Part shown: piece by piece, positions 22,960 to 34,819 of the stretch
How the letters are laid out: every line of letters begins with the position of its first letter
Position numbering within the stretch: the first letter of the stretch is position 1
Origin: Calamus simplicifolius
Lineage: Eukaryota > Streptophyta > Magnoliopsida > Arecales > Arecaceae
Assembly (NCBI GenBank): GCA_900491605.1
Contig: UESW01001863.1
Coordinates: forward strand, 198,451 to 262,450
Direction: 5' to 3'
Length of the DNA: 64,000 bases
Made by a program: the position numbers and the translations under genes
The notes under the pieces: model-generated
Databases searched by the model: none
The model's input: only the letters and a program-made list of their open reading frames with translations
Told to the model about the DNA's origin: nothing

Positions 22960-24480
22960 ACAAAATGATGGGCTTAAGACACATCTTTCTTGATGATCCT
23001 AGGATACCACTCCTAGATAATTCTTTGGTCAATTGATCTATCAAGTGTTTCTCAACATATTCCAAAAAAATGATAATTCTTTTGTCTTGTCTTATATATT
23101 TATAAAAAAGTCTAATATGTCAATTCATCTTTTTAATAGCACTCTTTTGGTTAGTAAGTTCAATTATAACTTTATTATTATAATGGATTTAGATAACCGA
23201 AACTAACTTAGGCATTAAAGGTAACTTTGATATAAGATTTGCAATCCACTCTACCTTAGTACAAGTGGTATTCAGGGTATCAACTCAGTGTTCACAATAC
23301 TTTGGGATACAATAGTTTGCTTAGATGAACTTCAGGCTATGGTAACTTCACTAAGACACAAAAAAAAAAAGATATCAATAGTTGATTTAAGATCTAGAGA
23401 GTCAATGACCTAATTTGTATCACTATAACTTTGAACAACCTCAAGATATCCAGTGTAAAGGAGAGAAAGCTTTAGGGTTCCTTTAAGATTTCTGAAGCTA
23501 AAGTAGTCCAAAGAAATCAATTAAGATTTTAGGTACGCCTACTTAATCCCACTATAGCATAGACAATATCAGGTTTAGTCTTATTTGCCAAATATAAAAG
23601 AGATCTAAATGATTTGAAAATATTTTGACAGATTTATTGGGTCATGTAGATTTTTATTTAGATGAATATTAGGATCATATGAAGTGGACATATATTTTTG
23701 ACTAGAAAAACCAAATTCTTTTATCAACTTTTTTATTGAATGAGAAAGGAAGGACTTGATTTTAGATATGATTTTTTGAGATATGCTTGAGATAAAGATG
23801 CCATCAATGTATAAACAAAAAAGCACACAATCATTATTGATGATCTTAAACTAGACACACATTTTTTAATTTATCATAAGGAACTTATTTGAACTATTTT
23901 CTAGAGTATGCCCTACAAAAATAGGATCTATGATTTGGGTTATATTTTCTTTATTTTAGGTTTAGGTATTTTGAACTTAACCAGGCCCCCCATATTTTCA
24001 GATAATCTAGTTCAGGAGTTCTGCCATTCCAAAATTCAAAAGGGTGTTTTCATATTATCGTTATAAGATACTCTATTTAAGATATAATAAGCTGCTAAGA
24101 TGGCTTTCTCTTATAAGTTTTTAATTGTACTAGAACTTATTAATATTGAATTAATCAATCAATTAGAGTACGGTTTTCTATTCCTCCATGGGATTGAGGG
24201 GAGAGAGGTATGACATCATATATGATCCATTGTTCTTAATAAAATAATGCCATTTCATTTCAGGTATACTCAATACCTCAATTAGACCTAAGTCTTTTAT
24301 GGGTTTTTTTGGTTTGTATTTTAGCTTTAGCTTTATAATCTTGAATCTATCTAAAACTTCGCTCTTAGTTTTATATGTATAAAAATATGAAGTGAAATCA
24401 TTAATAAATATTATAAAATAGAGCCAATAACTTGGTAGAATCCACATCACTATGAACTAGATCAAGTAGATTTGATATGA
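22960..24480 (-). pseudogene. Fossil Copia pol fragments (integrase, RT, RNase H tail)
   Basis: Reading leftward: 24450-24178 resembles the Copia integrase core (YFIIFINDFTSYFYTYK, SEVLDRFK). 23826-23605 resembles RT around its active site, but the YVDD motif is replaced (CLYIDGIFI). About 23130-22985 resembles the Copia C-terminal tail (HLIDQLTKELSR then a SSRKMCLKP ending). Large parts are missing and stops are frequent. This is older than the other Copia elements in the window. Confidence 0.65.
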
Positions 24481-24948
24481 CTAGGATTAGAAGAATTTTG
24501 GTTTGACTCAGTCAAGTTGATTTTGAGATGAGAATTAGACTTTTGTGCGAGCTTAAGTTGGTACTCTTTAATGCTAACAAAGTCGATGACTTATATTATG
24601 GCAAGTCAATTTGTTTATGACTTAGCTCTTAGATTGAATGTTGTAATTTAATAAGACTAGATTTATTGTATGGTAGGTATTGTTTACTTCACTAGAGGTT
24701 TCGTTGCTTTTTTCTTCCATTTTATCATTTTAAAATTTATGTTCTTTCTTTTGCATATTTTAAAAGTAAAAGAGTGAAAAGATTGCCCCTTTATATGATA
24801 AGGAGGCATATTTATAAGAAGCATTACAACATAAATGAAGCAAGCAAGAAAGAAAATAAATCATAAATTGAATTATGACCTCCTAGCCACTTCTTGGCTA
24901 AAGGTTTGCATAGCAAAGCATGCCATGATCTTGCAAACAATAAATAAT

Positions 24949-26790
24949 CACTACTAGAAAAGTATAATTCATCAAGGAATTTTATCGAGGAAAAAAATCC
25001 CTCGGAATTGCAAGGGATTTTTCGACAAAAAATATAAATTATAAAATTTTTCAACAAAAAAATTTTCTCACAAAATCCATCGCAAAATTAATTTTGCAAG
25101 GAGTTTTCTGAGGGATATTTCTAACATAAATGGGTTCTTTGTAAAAAAAAATTTGATAAAAAATATCCCTCGCAAATCCCTCGAAAATTATTTTTATGAG
25201 GGATTTTTTGAGGGATTTATTTTCATCAAAAATTTTATTAATAACTCATTAATGAAAATAAATCCGTCAAAAATCCCTAGTAAAACTAATTTCCAAGGGA
25301 TTTTTTGAGTGATTTTTTGAGAATTTTGTGAGAAATTTTTTTAGGAATATTTCTATATTAAATGGCTTATTTGTAAAAAAATGATAAAAAATCCCTCAAA
25401 AAATCTCTCAAAAATTAATTTTACGAGTGATTTTTCTAGAGATTTTTTATTTATTAATGAGTTATTAATAAAAATTTTTTGATGAAAATAATCCCTCAGT
25501 AAATCCCTCATAAATTAATTTCTGAGGGATTTTTTGATGGATTTTTTTGATGATTTTACAAGAGATTTTTGAGGGATATTTCTATAATTAATGGCTTATT
25601 TATAAAAAAATTAATAAAAAAATCCCTCAAAAAACCTTTGGAAATTAATTTTGCGAGCAATTTTCTGAGCGATTATTTTCATCAAAATTGTATTAATAAC
25701 TCATTAATGAAAAATAAATCCCTCAAAAAATCCTTCCCAAAATTATGTTTTGAGGGATTTTCTTTATCAATTTTTTTTACAAATAAGCCATTTATTATAA
25801 AAATATCCTTAAGAAATTCTCGTAAAATCATCAAAAAAAACCATCGAAAACTAATTTTACGAGGAATTTTTTGAGAGATTATTTTTATCAAAAAATTTTA
25901 TTAATAACTCATTAATAAAAATAAATCCCTTAAAAAATCCTTCAAAAATTAATTTTCAAGGGTTTCTCTGAGGAATTTTTTATTATTTTTTATAAATAAG
26001 CCATTTATTATCAAAATATTCCTCAAAAAATCCCTTGGAAATTAATTTTGTGAGGAACTTTTGAGGGATTATGTTCATCAAAAAAATTTATTAGTAACTC
26101 ATTAATGAAAAACAAATCTCTCGAAAAATCTCTCGCAAAATTAATTTTTGAGAAATTTTTTGAGGGATTTTTTTATCAATTTTTTTACAAATAAACCATT
26201 TATTATAGAAATATCCCTCAAAAAAATTTCTCGCAAAATTATCAAAAAAAATTCTCAAAAATCCCTTGGAAATTAATTTTGCGAGGAATTTTCTGAGGGA
26301 TCATTTTTATTAAAATTTTTATTAATAACTCATTAATAAAAAATAAATCCCTCAGAAAATTCCTCACAAAATTAATTTCTGAGGAATTTTTTAATAGTTT
26401 TTTTTTATTATTTTTTTACAAATAAGCCATTTATTGTAGAAATATCTCTCAAAAAATCCCTCACAAAATCATCAAAAAATCCCTCAAAATATCTCTCAAA
26501 AATTAATTTTATGAGAAATTTTCCGAGGGATTATTTTCATCAAAAAATTTTATTAATAACTCATTAATTAAAAATATATCCCTTAGAAAATCCCTTGCAA
26601 AATTAATTTTTGAGGGTTTTTGAGAGATTTATTTATCATTAATGAGTTATTAATAAATTTTTTGATAAAAAATCACTTAGAAAATTCCTTAAAAATTAAT
26701 TTTTGAGGTATTTTTTGATCTCCCATAAAATTAATTTCTGAGAGATTTTTTGAGTGATTCTTTTCATCAAAAAATTTTTGTATTAAAATA
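24949..26790. repeat. Left subterminal fold-back array of CACTA-2
   Basis: Over about 1.8 kb, words such as AAATCCCTCAAAAAATCCCT, AATTAATTTTGCGAGGGATT, ATTAATAACTCATTAATGAA and AATAAGCCATTTATTATA recur every 100-230 bases. Up to about 25,700 the ATGGCTTATTTGTAAA word is in one orientation; from about 25,780 its complement ACAAATAAGCCAT is used. The array is therefore a large inverted structure as well as a repeat. CACTA subterminal repeats bind the element's TNPA-type protein. Confidence 0.8.
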
Positions 26791-27281
26791 AATTTTAAGT
26801 GAATGTTAAAAATTAAAAATATATTTTAGCTATAAATTTATATAAGATAATTTATGAATCATATAATTGAGTAATTTATCAAATTTATGATGTACTTAAA
26901 AAAAGGAATGCTTTCATTAATAATACTAATTTTAAAATAATTAAAGGATTAATTTTTAAAAAAAATCCTTTGCTTTAAGCAAATTTTATCATAACGAGTT
27001 CCATGATAAGACTAAAATAAATTAACCTTTAACTAAACATATTGATATAATTGTGTATTAGTGATTGTTCTATTAACCAAGTTTAAAAGGAGACTACCTT
27101 TGACTCAACAAGAAAATATGCCAAATGATATCATGTACTAGTGATTGCTTTACTATCTATGCTTGAAAGAAAAATTATTCTTGCACCCATGAGATGCCTT
27201 TATGCACATATGTGTCAATAATGACTTCACTAGCTTAGTTGGAAAGGAAACATAATTTTTAATGAATAACATGTCGATGCA
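26791..27281. other. CACTA-2 internal noncoding segment left of the nested Copia
   Basis: AT-rich DNA with loosely repeated words (GTGATTG(T/C)T, ACTAT, TTGAAAG) but no coding frame. The sequence resumes after the Copia at 36765. Confidence 0.5.
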
Positions 27282-27286
27282 CATAC

Positions 27287-29193
27287 TGTTGGAAATTTTG
27301 TATTCTAGATATGAATCAAATTCATAAAAATATAAGATATAATATAAAATTCTTAGATGCTCAGGATCCTTAGGAACAGATTCATTAAATCTTAAATAAA
27401 ATCTAAAATATTAGATTTATTCATACCTGAGTCCTTTATCGATGTAGAAAAGGATGAAGCCGATGAATCCTCTGCCACTAGCCGTCCACAAGTCCGGCCT
27501 CTAACAGTGATCCACGCGGAGAAGAGTGGATGAAGACCTTCAAGGTATGAAGATGATACTTCGGGAGAGAGGAGTGCTAGCACCTCTTGATTCCCCTTAT
27601 AAAATAAGGAAGATATCTCTAAAGATCTAAAAGATCTAATCTTTTTCTTCTCATACTCTCTCTTCTTATGAGGAAGGAACAGGTGAGAAAGAATATTGAA
27701 GAAGAAGAGACATCTTTTCATGGTAACGTCATGGTAACGTTAATCCAAAGAAACAGAAGAAACTCCTATTCTCATGGTAACGTTAATCCAAGAGTCGCAA
27801 TCTCAGCCTTTGAAATTATGAGTTGGTTATCTCATAACTACATGGCCCAATTTGTACGTATTCATCATCGAGCCGTAGAGATTCATCATGCCTCATCCCA
27901 TGGGCATGATTCCATCTTCATATGGCTAAGATTGGCCATTCATACCCGAATAATCATAGCCATCCATCACATGGATCAAGTCATATTTGGGTATCCAATT
28001 ATTTGTTCATTATATGCACAAATAATTTCTCTTTAACATTCCTTCTACTATAATGGATCATATCCATCATTATTTTATCTTTTTAAATTGGGTCTCATCC
28101 AATTATTTAATTGATCATCTTATCTAAATTAAATCTAATTTAATTCTCATTTTAATTCATCCAAAATTCTTCTTAATACGTGTGACCCATTAGGCCCTTT
28201 AACATGTTGGCAATAATCATGTCCTAATCATAGACCCTAGGAATGATTGGACAACTCTTTGTCCAAGTCAACAACATGATTATAGAGGCCTCTAGCAAAG
28301 CATCATAACCATCCAACCACTAAAGGTTTTATTGATGTGACCATCAACAACACCTGTCCATGAACGGTTACCGTATGATCAAATCCTTTCATCACATATC
28401 TCAGATCAATCAGTGGTATGGAATGTGTCAACCCTGTAATTGATCTTTGTTTACTTGATCTCAGAAAAAATTGACCCATATGAATTAGAACTTCGAAACC
28501 ATTTCGAATTCAACTCAACCTTGCAAGGATTTAACAATCAATTTAATCAATCAAGTGGCCATGGGATATAACCCTTTCTATCAAGGGAGACGAATCTTGT
28601 CTTGAACAAACACCATCTTCATGTGCTTCATGTCATACCCAACCGACACCATATTTGCCATCCGTGCTAGAGCGACGTTTGGATGTCGTCAAAGCATGAC
28701 ATTCCACACATGAGATGCAATGAAGATTCAAGTCAAAGGATCACTCACACCATCGTCATTAGAGATCAACCATCGACACTATATAGAATATCCACAGGGA
28801 TCTCTGTACGGGTCATCCAATGCATCGTTACAATAACGAGCATCCATACACCTATCCAAGTATCTTCATACTTCAGCTTGTGAAATCAGCTGCTCACCCC
28901 AAGGGTGAGGATATGCAATGTGTGCCAATCTCACGGTTCGATGGTGTCCAGTCCCATCTACACATCGACTAGGGAAGTTTAAAGAATTGAACCATAACAT
29001 GCAATTTGAATCTCATAATTTGTAATCTCTATTACAAATTCCATATGCACGGTTCACATCTTTTGACTTTATCTCACAGACAAATATATCAAATAAAAGA
29101 CATCTGAATAGATAAAGAAACCATTTTATTTGATTTGTATTCATAGAATGTATATAGCATTCAATCCAATTGGATATAGGGCATACACTAACA
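27287..29193 (-). mobile_element. 3' LTR of Copia-2
   Basis: In plus coordinates it starts TGTTGGAAATTTTG and ends ATACACTAACA (1907 bases). Relative to the partner LTR it lacks about 13 bases including the TATA box (junction near 27681) and a further short stretch near 27695. Open frames at 27668-28036 and 28683-28883 lie in LTR DNA and have no family features. Confidence 0.9.
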
Positions 29194-29202
29194 ATCTCCC
29201 AC
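29194..29202 (-). promoter_or_regulatory. Polypurine tract of Copia-2
   Basis: The minus strand reads GTGGGAGAT directly before the 3' LTR start TGTTAGTGTATG. This is the typical plant Copia priming site for plus-strand DNA synthesis. Confidence 0.85.
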
Positions 29203-29690
29203 TTGTACTAGAGCCATTCACCCATGTATTTAATACTGAATGACTTAACATGATTATCATGCTTCTGCTGCGGCAAGGCTTTAGTGAGTGGATCAGCTAC
29301 ATTATCCTCAGTGGGGACTCATTCTATTTTTACATCATTTCTACCAATAATCTCTCTAATTACATGGTATCTCCTGAGTACATGTTTGGACCTCTGATGA
29401 GACCTTGGCTCCTAAGCTTGCGCAATAGCTCATTGTTGTCACAATACAAGTGTACTAGATCAGTAATGCTTGGAACCACGCCAAGTTCAGTGATGAACTT
29501 TTTGATCCAAACTGCTTCTTTGGTTGCATCTGATGCTGCGATGTACTCGGCTTCGGTTGTAGAGTCGGCAGTCATCTCCTGCTTGGAACTTTTTTAGCTG
29601 ACTGCACCGCCATTGAGTGTAAAGACATAGCCTGATTTAGATTTATAATCATCTTTATCTGACTAAAAACTAGAATCCGTATAACCCTGA
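29203..29690 (-). pseudogene. Copia-2 RNase H domain (frameshifted)
   Basis: Segment 29575-29360 reads MTADSTTEAEYIAASDATKE ... VHLYCDNN, the conserved RNase H core with the TEAEY active-site stretch. The following part (GLIRGPNMYS) is in a shifted frame relative to the expected His-containing end. It degrades the RNA strand during reverse transcription in intact relatives. Confidence 0.8.
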
Positions 29691-30800
29691 ACTATGAGTT
29701 CGGGTCCTCCATAAACCAAGAATATATCCTTAGTCCTTCGTAAGTACTTAAGGATATTCTTGATGGCCATCCAATGTTTCTCACCAGGGTTTGCCTGTAT
29801 CTACTAGTGATACTCAATGCATAAGAAACATCAGGTCTCGTATATAGCATCGCATACATGATGGATCTGATTGCTGAGGCATATGGAATCCTATTCATGT
29901 GCTCTCTCTCCATTTGGGTCTTAGGACTTATGTCCTTGGAGAGATGTATCCTATGCGATACTGACAGGAATCCCTTCTTGGATTCCTCCATGCTAAACCG
30001 TTTTAGCACTTTATCTATGTATGTTAATTGGGACAATCCAAGCAACCTCCTAAATCTATCTCTATAGATCTTAATACCCAGTATGTAGGCTGCTTCTCCC
30101 AAATTTTTCATGTAGAACTTGCTGGACAACCATTCCTTCACTTCTTGCAGCAAGGATACATTGTTTCCTATCATAATATGTCATCTACATATAATATCAG
30201 GAAAATAATACTCCACTAACCTTCTTGTACACATGGATCATCCTCATTTTTGATAAAATCAAACTTTTTGATTGTTTCATCAAAACGGATGTTCCAACTT
30301 CTAGAGGCTTGCTTAAGTCCATAAATGGACCTTTGCAGCTTGCATGCATTTTGATAATCAATGGACTCAAAACCCTCAGGTTGTGTCATATACACATCCT
30401 CCACTAAATTACCATTTAGGAAGGCGGTCTTGACATCCATTTGCCATATCTCATAATCGTAATAGGCTACAATCACAAGCAAAATCCTTATGGACTTAAA
30501 TATGGCTACAGGAGAAAAGGTTTCATCAAGGTCAACACCTTGCATTTGCTTGTAACCTTTTGCAACTAGCCTCGCCTTATAGGTAATCACATTACCATCC
30601 ATGTCTGTCTTCTTCTTGAAGACCCATTTGCACCCAATGGGTTTTATCCCTTCAGGTGGATCAACCAAAGTTCATACTTGGTTGTCGTACATGGAGTCCA
30701 TTTCAGACTTCATGGCTTCAAGCCATCTCTTGGAGTCAATGTCACAAATTGCTTCCTCATAGTTAGTAGGCTCATCATCTTCTATAAGAAATCCATATCT
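29691..30800 (-). pseudogene. Copia-2 reverse transcriptase (frameshifted)
   Basis: Segment 30668-30216 contains the RT fingers and palm (GCKWVFKKKTDMDGNVITYK, ARLVAKGY, VKTAFLNGNLVEDVYM, GLKQASRSWN). The catalytic motif follows in another frame near 30195 as LYVDDI. Segment 30174-29692 covers the rest (EVKEWLSSKFYMKNLGEAAYILGI). The break at about 30216-30240 lies just before the active site. An ORF-level repair would need at least two frame corrections. Confidence 0.85.
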
Positions 30801-32030
30801 CTTAGGAATATGATGTGTTCTACTTGACCTACGTAGTTGATGTGTACTTGGAGCTACCTATTGCTCCATCATTTCTGATAGAGGCTCACGTAAATGTTGC
30901 CTGAATGTGAGTTGAGTCTCCTGCTCAACTCCCACTGCATTTGACATTTGCTCCATGTCATCTAATCGTCTGTGTCAATTTGTGGTTCTTGAGTTTCACT
31001 AATCTCAATATTTCTCCCACTATCGTTTCTTAGAAAAATCTCATTCTCTAGGAATATGGCATGCCTTGAGACAAAAACCTTTTGCTCAAGTGGGTGGTAG
31101 TAGTATCCTTTTGTTTCTTTAGAATACCCCACAAAATTACACTTGTCGGATCTAGCTCCCAGCTTGTCTGACTCATTACGCTTTACATAAGCGTAGCAAC
31201 CCTAAATCCTTAGATGACTAAGAATTGGTTTCTTTCCATACCATATCTCATAGGGAGTGGAGCTGATTGACTTAGATGGAACTCGGTTTAGAGTGTATTC
31301 GGCTATGTGTAGGGCATAACCCCAAAACATTTTTGAAAGATTTGCAAGGCTCATCATTGATCACACCATATCTAATAATGTGTGATTTCTCCTTTCCGAT
31401 ACACCATTATGCTGTGGCGTACCAGAGAAGTCCACTGAGAGAGAATCCCATTCTCCTTCAAATATTCTAAGAACTCATGGCTTAAGTATTCCCCACCTCG
31501 ATCTGATCAAAGTTCTTAATACTTTTACCACTTTGTTTTTCTACCTCAGATCTGAATTCTTTAAACTTTTCAAAGCTTCAGATTTGTGCTTCATCAGATA
31601 TACATAACCATACCTGCTATGGTCTTCTATAAATATGATGAAGTAAGAAAAACCTCCTATTGCTGAATATTGATAGGACACATACATCCGAGTGTACTAG
31701 TCCTAAACATTCAATTGCTCGCTCACCCTTTTTAGTAAAAAATGACTTAGTCATTTTGCCACGTAAGCATGACTCACATTCCTCAAATGATTCCTAATCA
31801 AATAAGCCCAAGTAGCCATCCTTATGTAACTTGGTTAAACGTATTTCATTTACATGGCCTAAATGACAGTGCCATAGGAATGAGTGAGTTCTTAGAATTA
31901 TTTGATTTTAATTTCTTAGTTTCTATATTGAGAATAGGGCATTGTAAATTCAAAACATAAATCCCGTTAAACATTTCAGCAGAACCAAAGAACATTTCAT
32001 TTTTAAAAATTGAAATTCCTTTATTTTCAA
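30801..32030 (-). pseudogene. Copia-2 integrase (many stops)
   Basis: The zinc-binding part is readable near 31880-31700 on the minus strand (LWHCHLGHVNEIRLTKLHK, then CESCLRGKMTKSFF), keeping the H-H-C-C pattern. The core and C-terminal parts down to about 30800 are recognisable only in short pieces across several frames. Confidence 0.7.
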
Positions 32031-32032
32031 TT

Positions 32033-32323
32033 TCAAATATATCCATCATTTATAAGACATGAAATGAAAATAATATTCTTTGTTATGTTTGGAACATAGT
32101 AACAATTATTAAGCTCCATTACAAGCCCAGTGGGCAAAGACAAAGAACAAGATCCTATAGCTAAAGCAGCAACCTTTGCTCCATTTTCCATGCGCAGGAT
32201 CACTTCATCTTTTTCTAGCTTTCTACTGCTTATTATCATCTGCATATTAATACAAATATGATCCACAACCGTATCCAATACCCAAGTGGAATAAGAAGTA
32301 ACAGAAGAAAACATCTCAATCAT
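32033..32323 (-). pseudogene. Copia-2 protease with mutated active site
   Basis: The 96-codon frame contains YSTWVLDTVVDHICINMQM, then a GAKVAALAIGS strand. Plant Copia proteases have D-(S/T)-G at this place; here the Gly is Val. The frame is otherwise open and continues into the pre-integrase region (NNCYYVPNITKNIIFISCL). Confidence 0.75.
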
Positions 32324-32339
32324 AAATATACCTGATATA

Positions 32340-33150
32340 GAAGCATCTATATGTTTCTTTTCTTTCAGGCTAGCCAGATAAGCCTTGCAGTTTCGCTTCC
32401 AGTGCCCTTCTTACCACAGAAGTGATCTTCCCCTTGGCTACTTTTTTTTCTTAATGCCCTTATTTGGTTTAGTCGCCTTGGCCTTTTGGACCTTATTCTT
32501 CTTTGGCCGCTTCTTACGAGCACCAGAGGACTCCACGACCATAACCTGCCCCTTTTCTTTCTTAATGTTGGGCTCGGCATTCGTCAGCATATTCGCGAGC
32601 ACAGGTAGAGATGTCTCTAGCTTGTTCATGTTGAAATTAAGAACAAACTATGAATAGCTGGAAGGTAATGACTGTAGAACCAAGTCAATACTTAGTTCAT
32701 GATCCATCACAAAACCCAATCGTGCCAACTTCTCAATCAGATTGATCATTTTCAGTACGTGGGCACCCACTGATGAATCCTCAGTCATTTTGCACTGAAA
32801 CAGCTCTTTAGAAGTTTGAAACCTCTCATATCGAGACTATGCACCAAACAACTCTTGCAAGTGGATCAAAATCTCTGAGCATTCATATGCTCATGCTGTT
32901 TCTGAAGATCAGGTGACATCGAGGCCAACATCAAATATGGCCATGTCTTCAGCATCTTTATACCGTTGTATGCCACATGAACCTCAGTCGGAGCATCCGC
33001 TGGTGGGACCTCCGGTGCAACCTTATCTAGGACAAAAAGAATTTTTTTAGATCGAAGAACGATCCTTACATTCCTTAGCCAATCAGGGAAGTTGAGTCCA
33101 GTCAATTTATTGGATTCTAAAATATTCCTAAGGTTGATGTTTACACTCAT
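32340..33150 (-). pseudogene. Copia-2 gag (fragmented)
   Basis: The start is the ATG at 33150 (MSVNINLRNILESNKLTGLN, then FPDWLRNVRIVLRSKK), typical of plant Copia gag. The first 94 codons are open; the middle is broken. A Lys-rich linker is at 32629-32438, and a zinc knuckle near 32410-32375 is split by a frame change (HFCGKKG in one frame, GHWKRNC in another) and lacks its first Cys. Confidence 0.8.
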
Positions 33151-34805
33151 GGTTCTCTGATAACCTACATAAAATTAGAACGAGTCAATTACTATGAATA
33201 CTAATCACCAACTTAATATGGTAATTCTAATTTTTAATTAAGTTGGTTTCTCCCACTATTTTATCAAGGTTAATAGCCCTCTCTATTAATCTCGAAAAAT
33301 TGCATTCAATTTTCTTAGTGGGCTAGGATCCTCATTTGAATTACCTTGACCTTGGCTTTGGCACAACAAATCTTGGTAAGCCAAATTTGGTAGATTATCA
33401 TCAATCACATCTAATGTGACTCATAGATCATTTAGGGGACATTGCCTTGTCAATTACATCCATATGTGATCACCCTAAAGTTTGCCTCTAGATTAGACTG
33501 ACCCTGACTTTGGCCAATTATGCCAGCTAATCTAGTTAAGTCAACCCATTGTTCCACAATCAACTCCTCATAAGTACACTCGACCTCGGCTTTGGCATGA
33601 TAAATCTCATGACCTAATGATTTTGTATCATGTGAACAATGGAAGGCTTATGACTTAATATTCGTGGAGGGATTTAGCGCATATAGGTCCCATCTATCTA
33701 CAACATTTGTACTATGCTAGGTTATATCCTATATGTAGATTTTAGATTAATCTCAATTAACCTTAATTTCATAAGATCCAATCTTATGATTGGGACTCCT
33801 AATCAAATTAGGATCCTGATCACTATCTAATTTAGGAACCCTAATTATGTGACCAAATCAATTGCTACCATCATGATTAACCTTAATTGATTTAATCAAT
33901 TAAGCTTTCCTTAACAATGGCCAGATCAGCTGATCAATGGGGTCCTATTTAGCATACCCTTCGATCCCATTGAATGGGTTTTCCCTGGCAGCGAACGGAG
34001 CAACTAAAAACCATGATCAAACCTTTCTAGACACCAATGTAGTTAAGCCAATTGATTAGATCAATTATGGGATCATAGGATCAAACAACGACATGGTTAA
34101 GTCTAAGTTTCCTAAATCTTTATCATCTATTACATTTTATGATAACTATAGATAGTGATCTAGCTAGGGTATTATGATAAGAATTCTTAATTTAAATTTT
34201 AAGTTTTCTTATCATTTAATTACATGTTATGACATGTCGGTTTTACATCCCATGTAAATCCTAATGTCTCTAACAAACCCTAATCATACTCTTGTCATGA
34301 TAAAATTTTAGATTCAAAATATAAAATTTATATTCCGTATGATTACATTTAATCACAATCTTATCTTGATCCAAATATCCAAATTAAGTTTTCAATGTTC
34401 ATTATCATAAGAATATCAGATCTTAATCATATCAATAATCATGTTAAAATTAAATCCTAAACATGATTTCTAGGATTTCAGCATATAGTATCTATCATGC
34501 ATAAATAATAATTACTATTTTAACATGACACATATATGATTAAATCTAAATTAATTATTGTTTATTATCATATAATAAATCTTTATCTCTGATATCATAT
34601 ATCAACGTACTCTATTTAACATGATAATGAACATGCATAAATCTAAATAATATTGTTTATCATCAAATAATAAACATTTTATTATATTTTAGATTTATTA
34701 TCAACATATGAAAACTCTTCATGATTTTAAGCATAATAAAAACTCATATTATGAATCATGTTGACTCAAGTATCCTATCAGATTAATGAATCTGTAGCCT
34801 AAGGA
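33151..34805. other. Long untranslated leader of Copia-2
   Basis: Between the primer-binding site and gag there are about 1650 bases without a conserved frame. It is AT-rich, with many AATTAAGGTTAATC- and GATCATAAT-type words. On the minus strand it would be the 5' leader of the element RNA. Confidence 0.6.
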
Positions 34806-34818
34806 GGCTCTAATACCA
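34806..34818 (-). promoter_or_regulatory. Primer-binding site of Copia-2
   Basis: The minus strand reads TGGTATTAGAGCC one base after the LTR end CCCAACA. It matches the plant initiator tRNA-Met type with the same substitution seen in Sirevirus-1 (5529-5540). Confidence 0.85.
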
Positions 34819-34819
34819 C

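Noticed and set aside
27668..28883. Open frames in the left Copia-2 LTR (and 36281-36547 in the right one)
   Set aside because: LTR DNA; frames are not conserved between the two LTRs.
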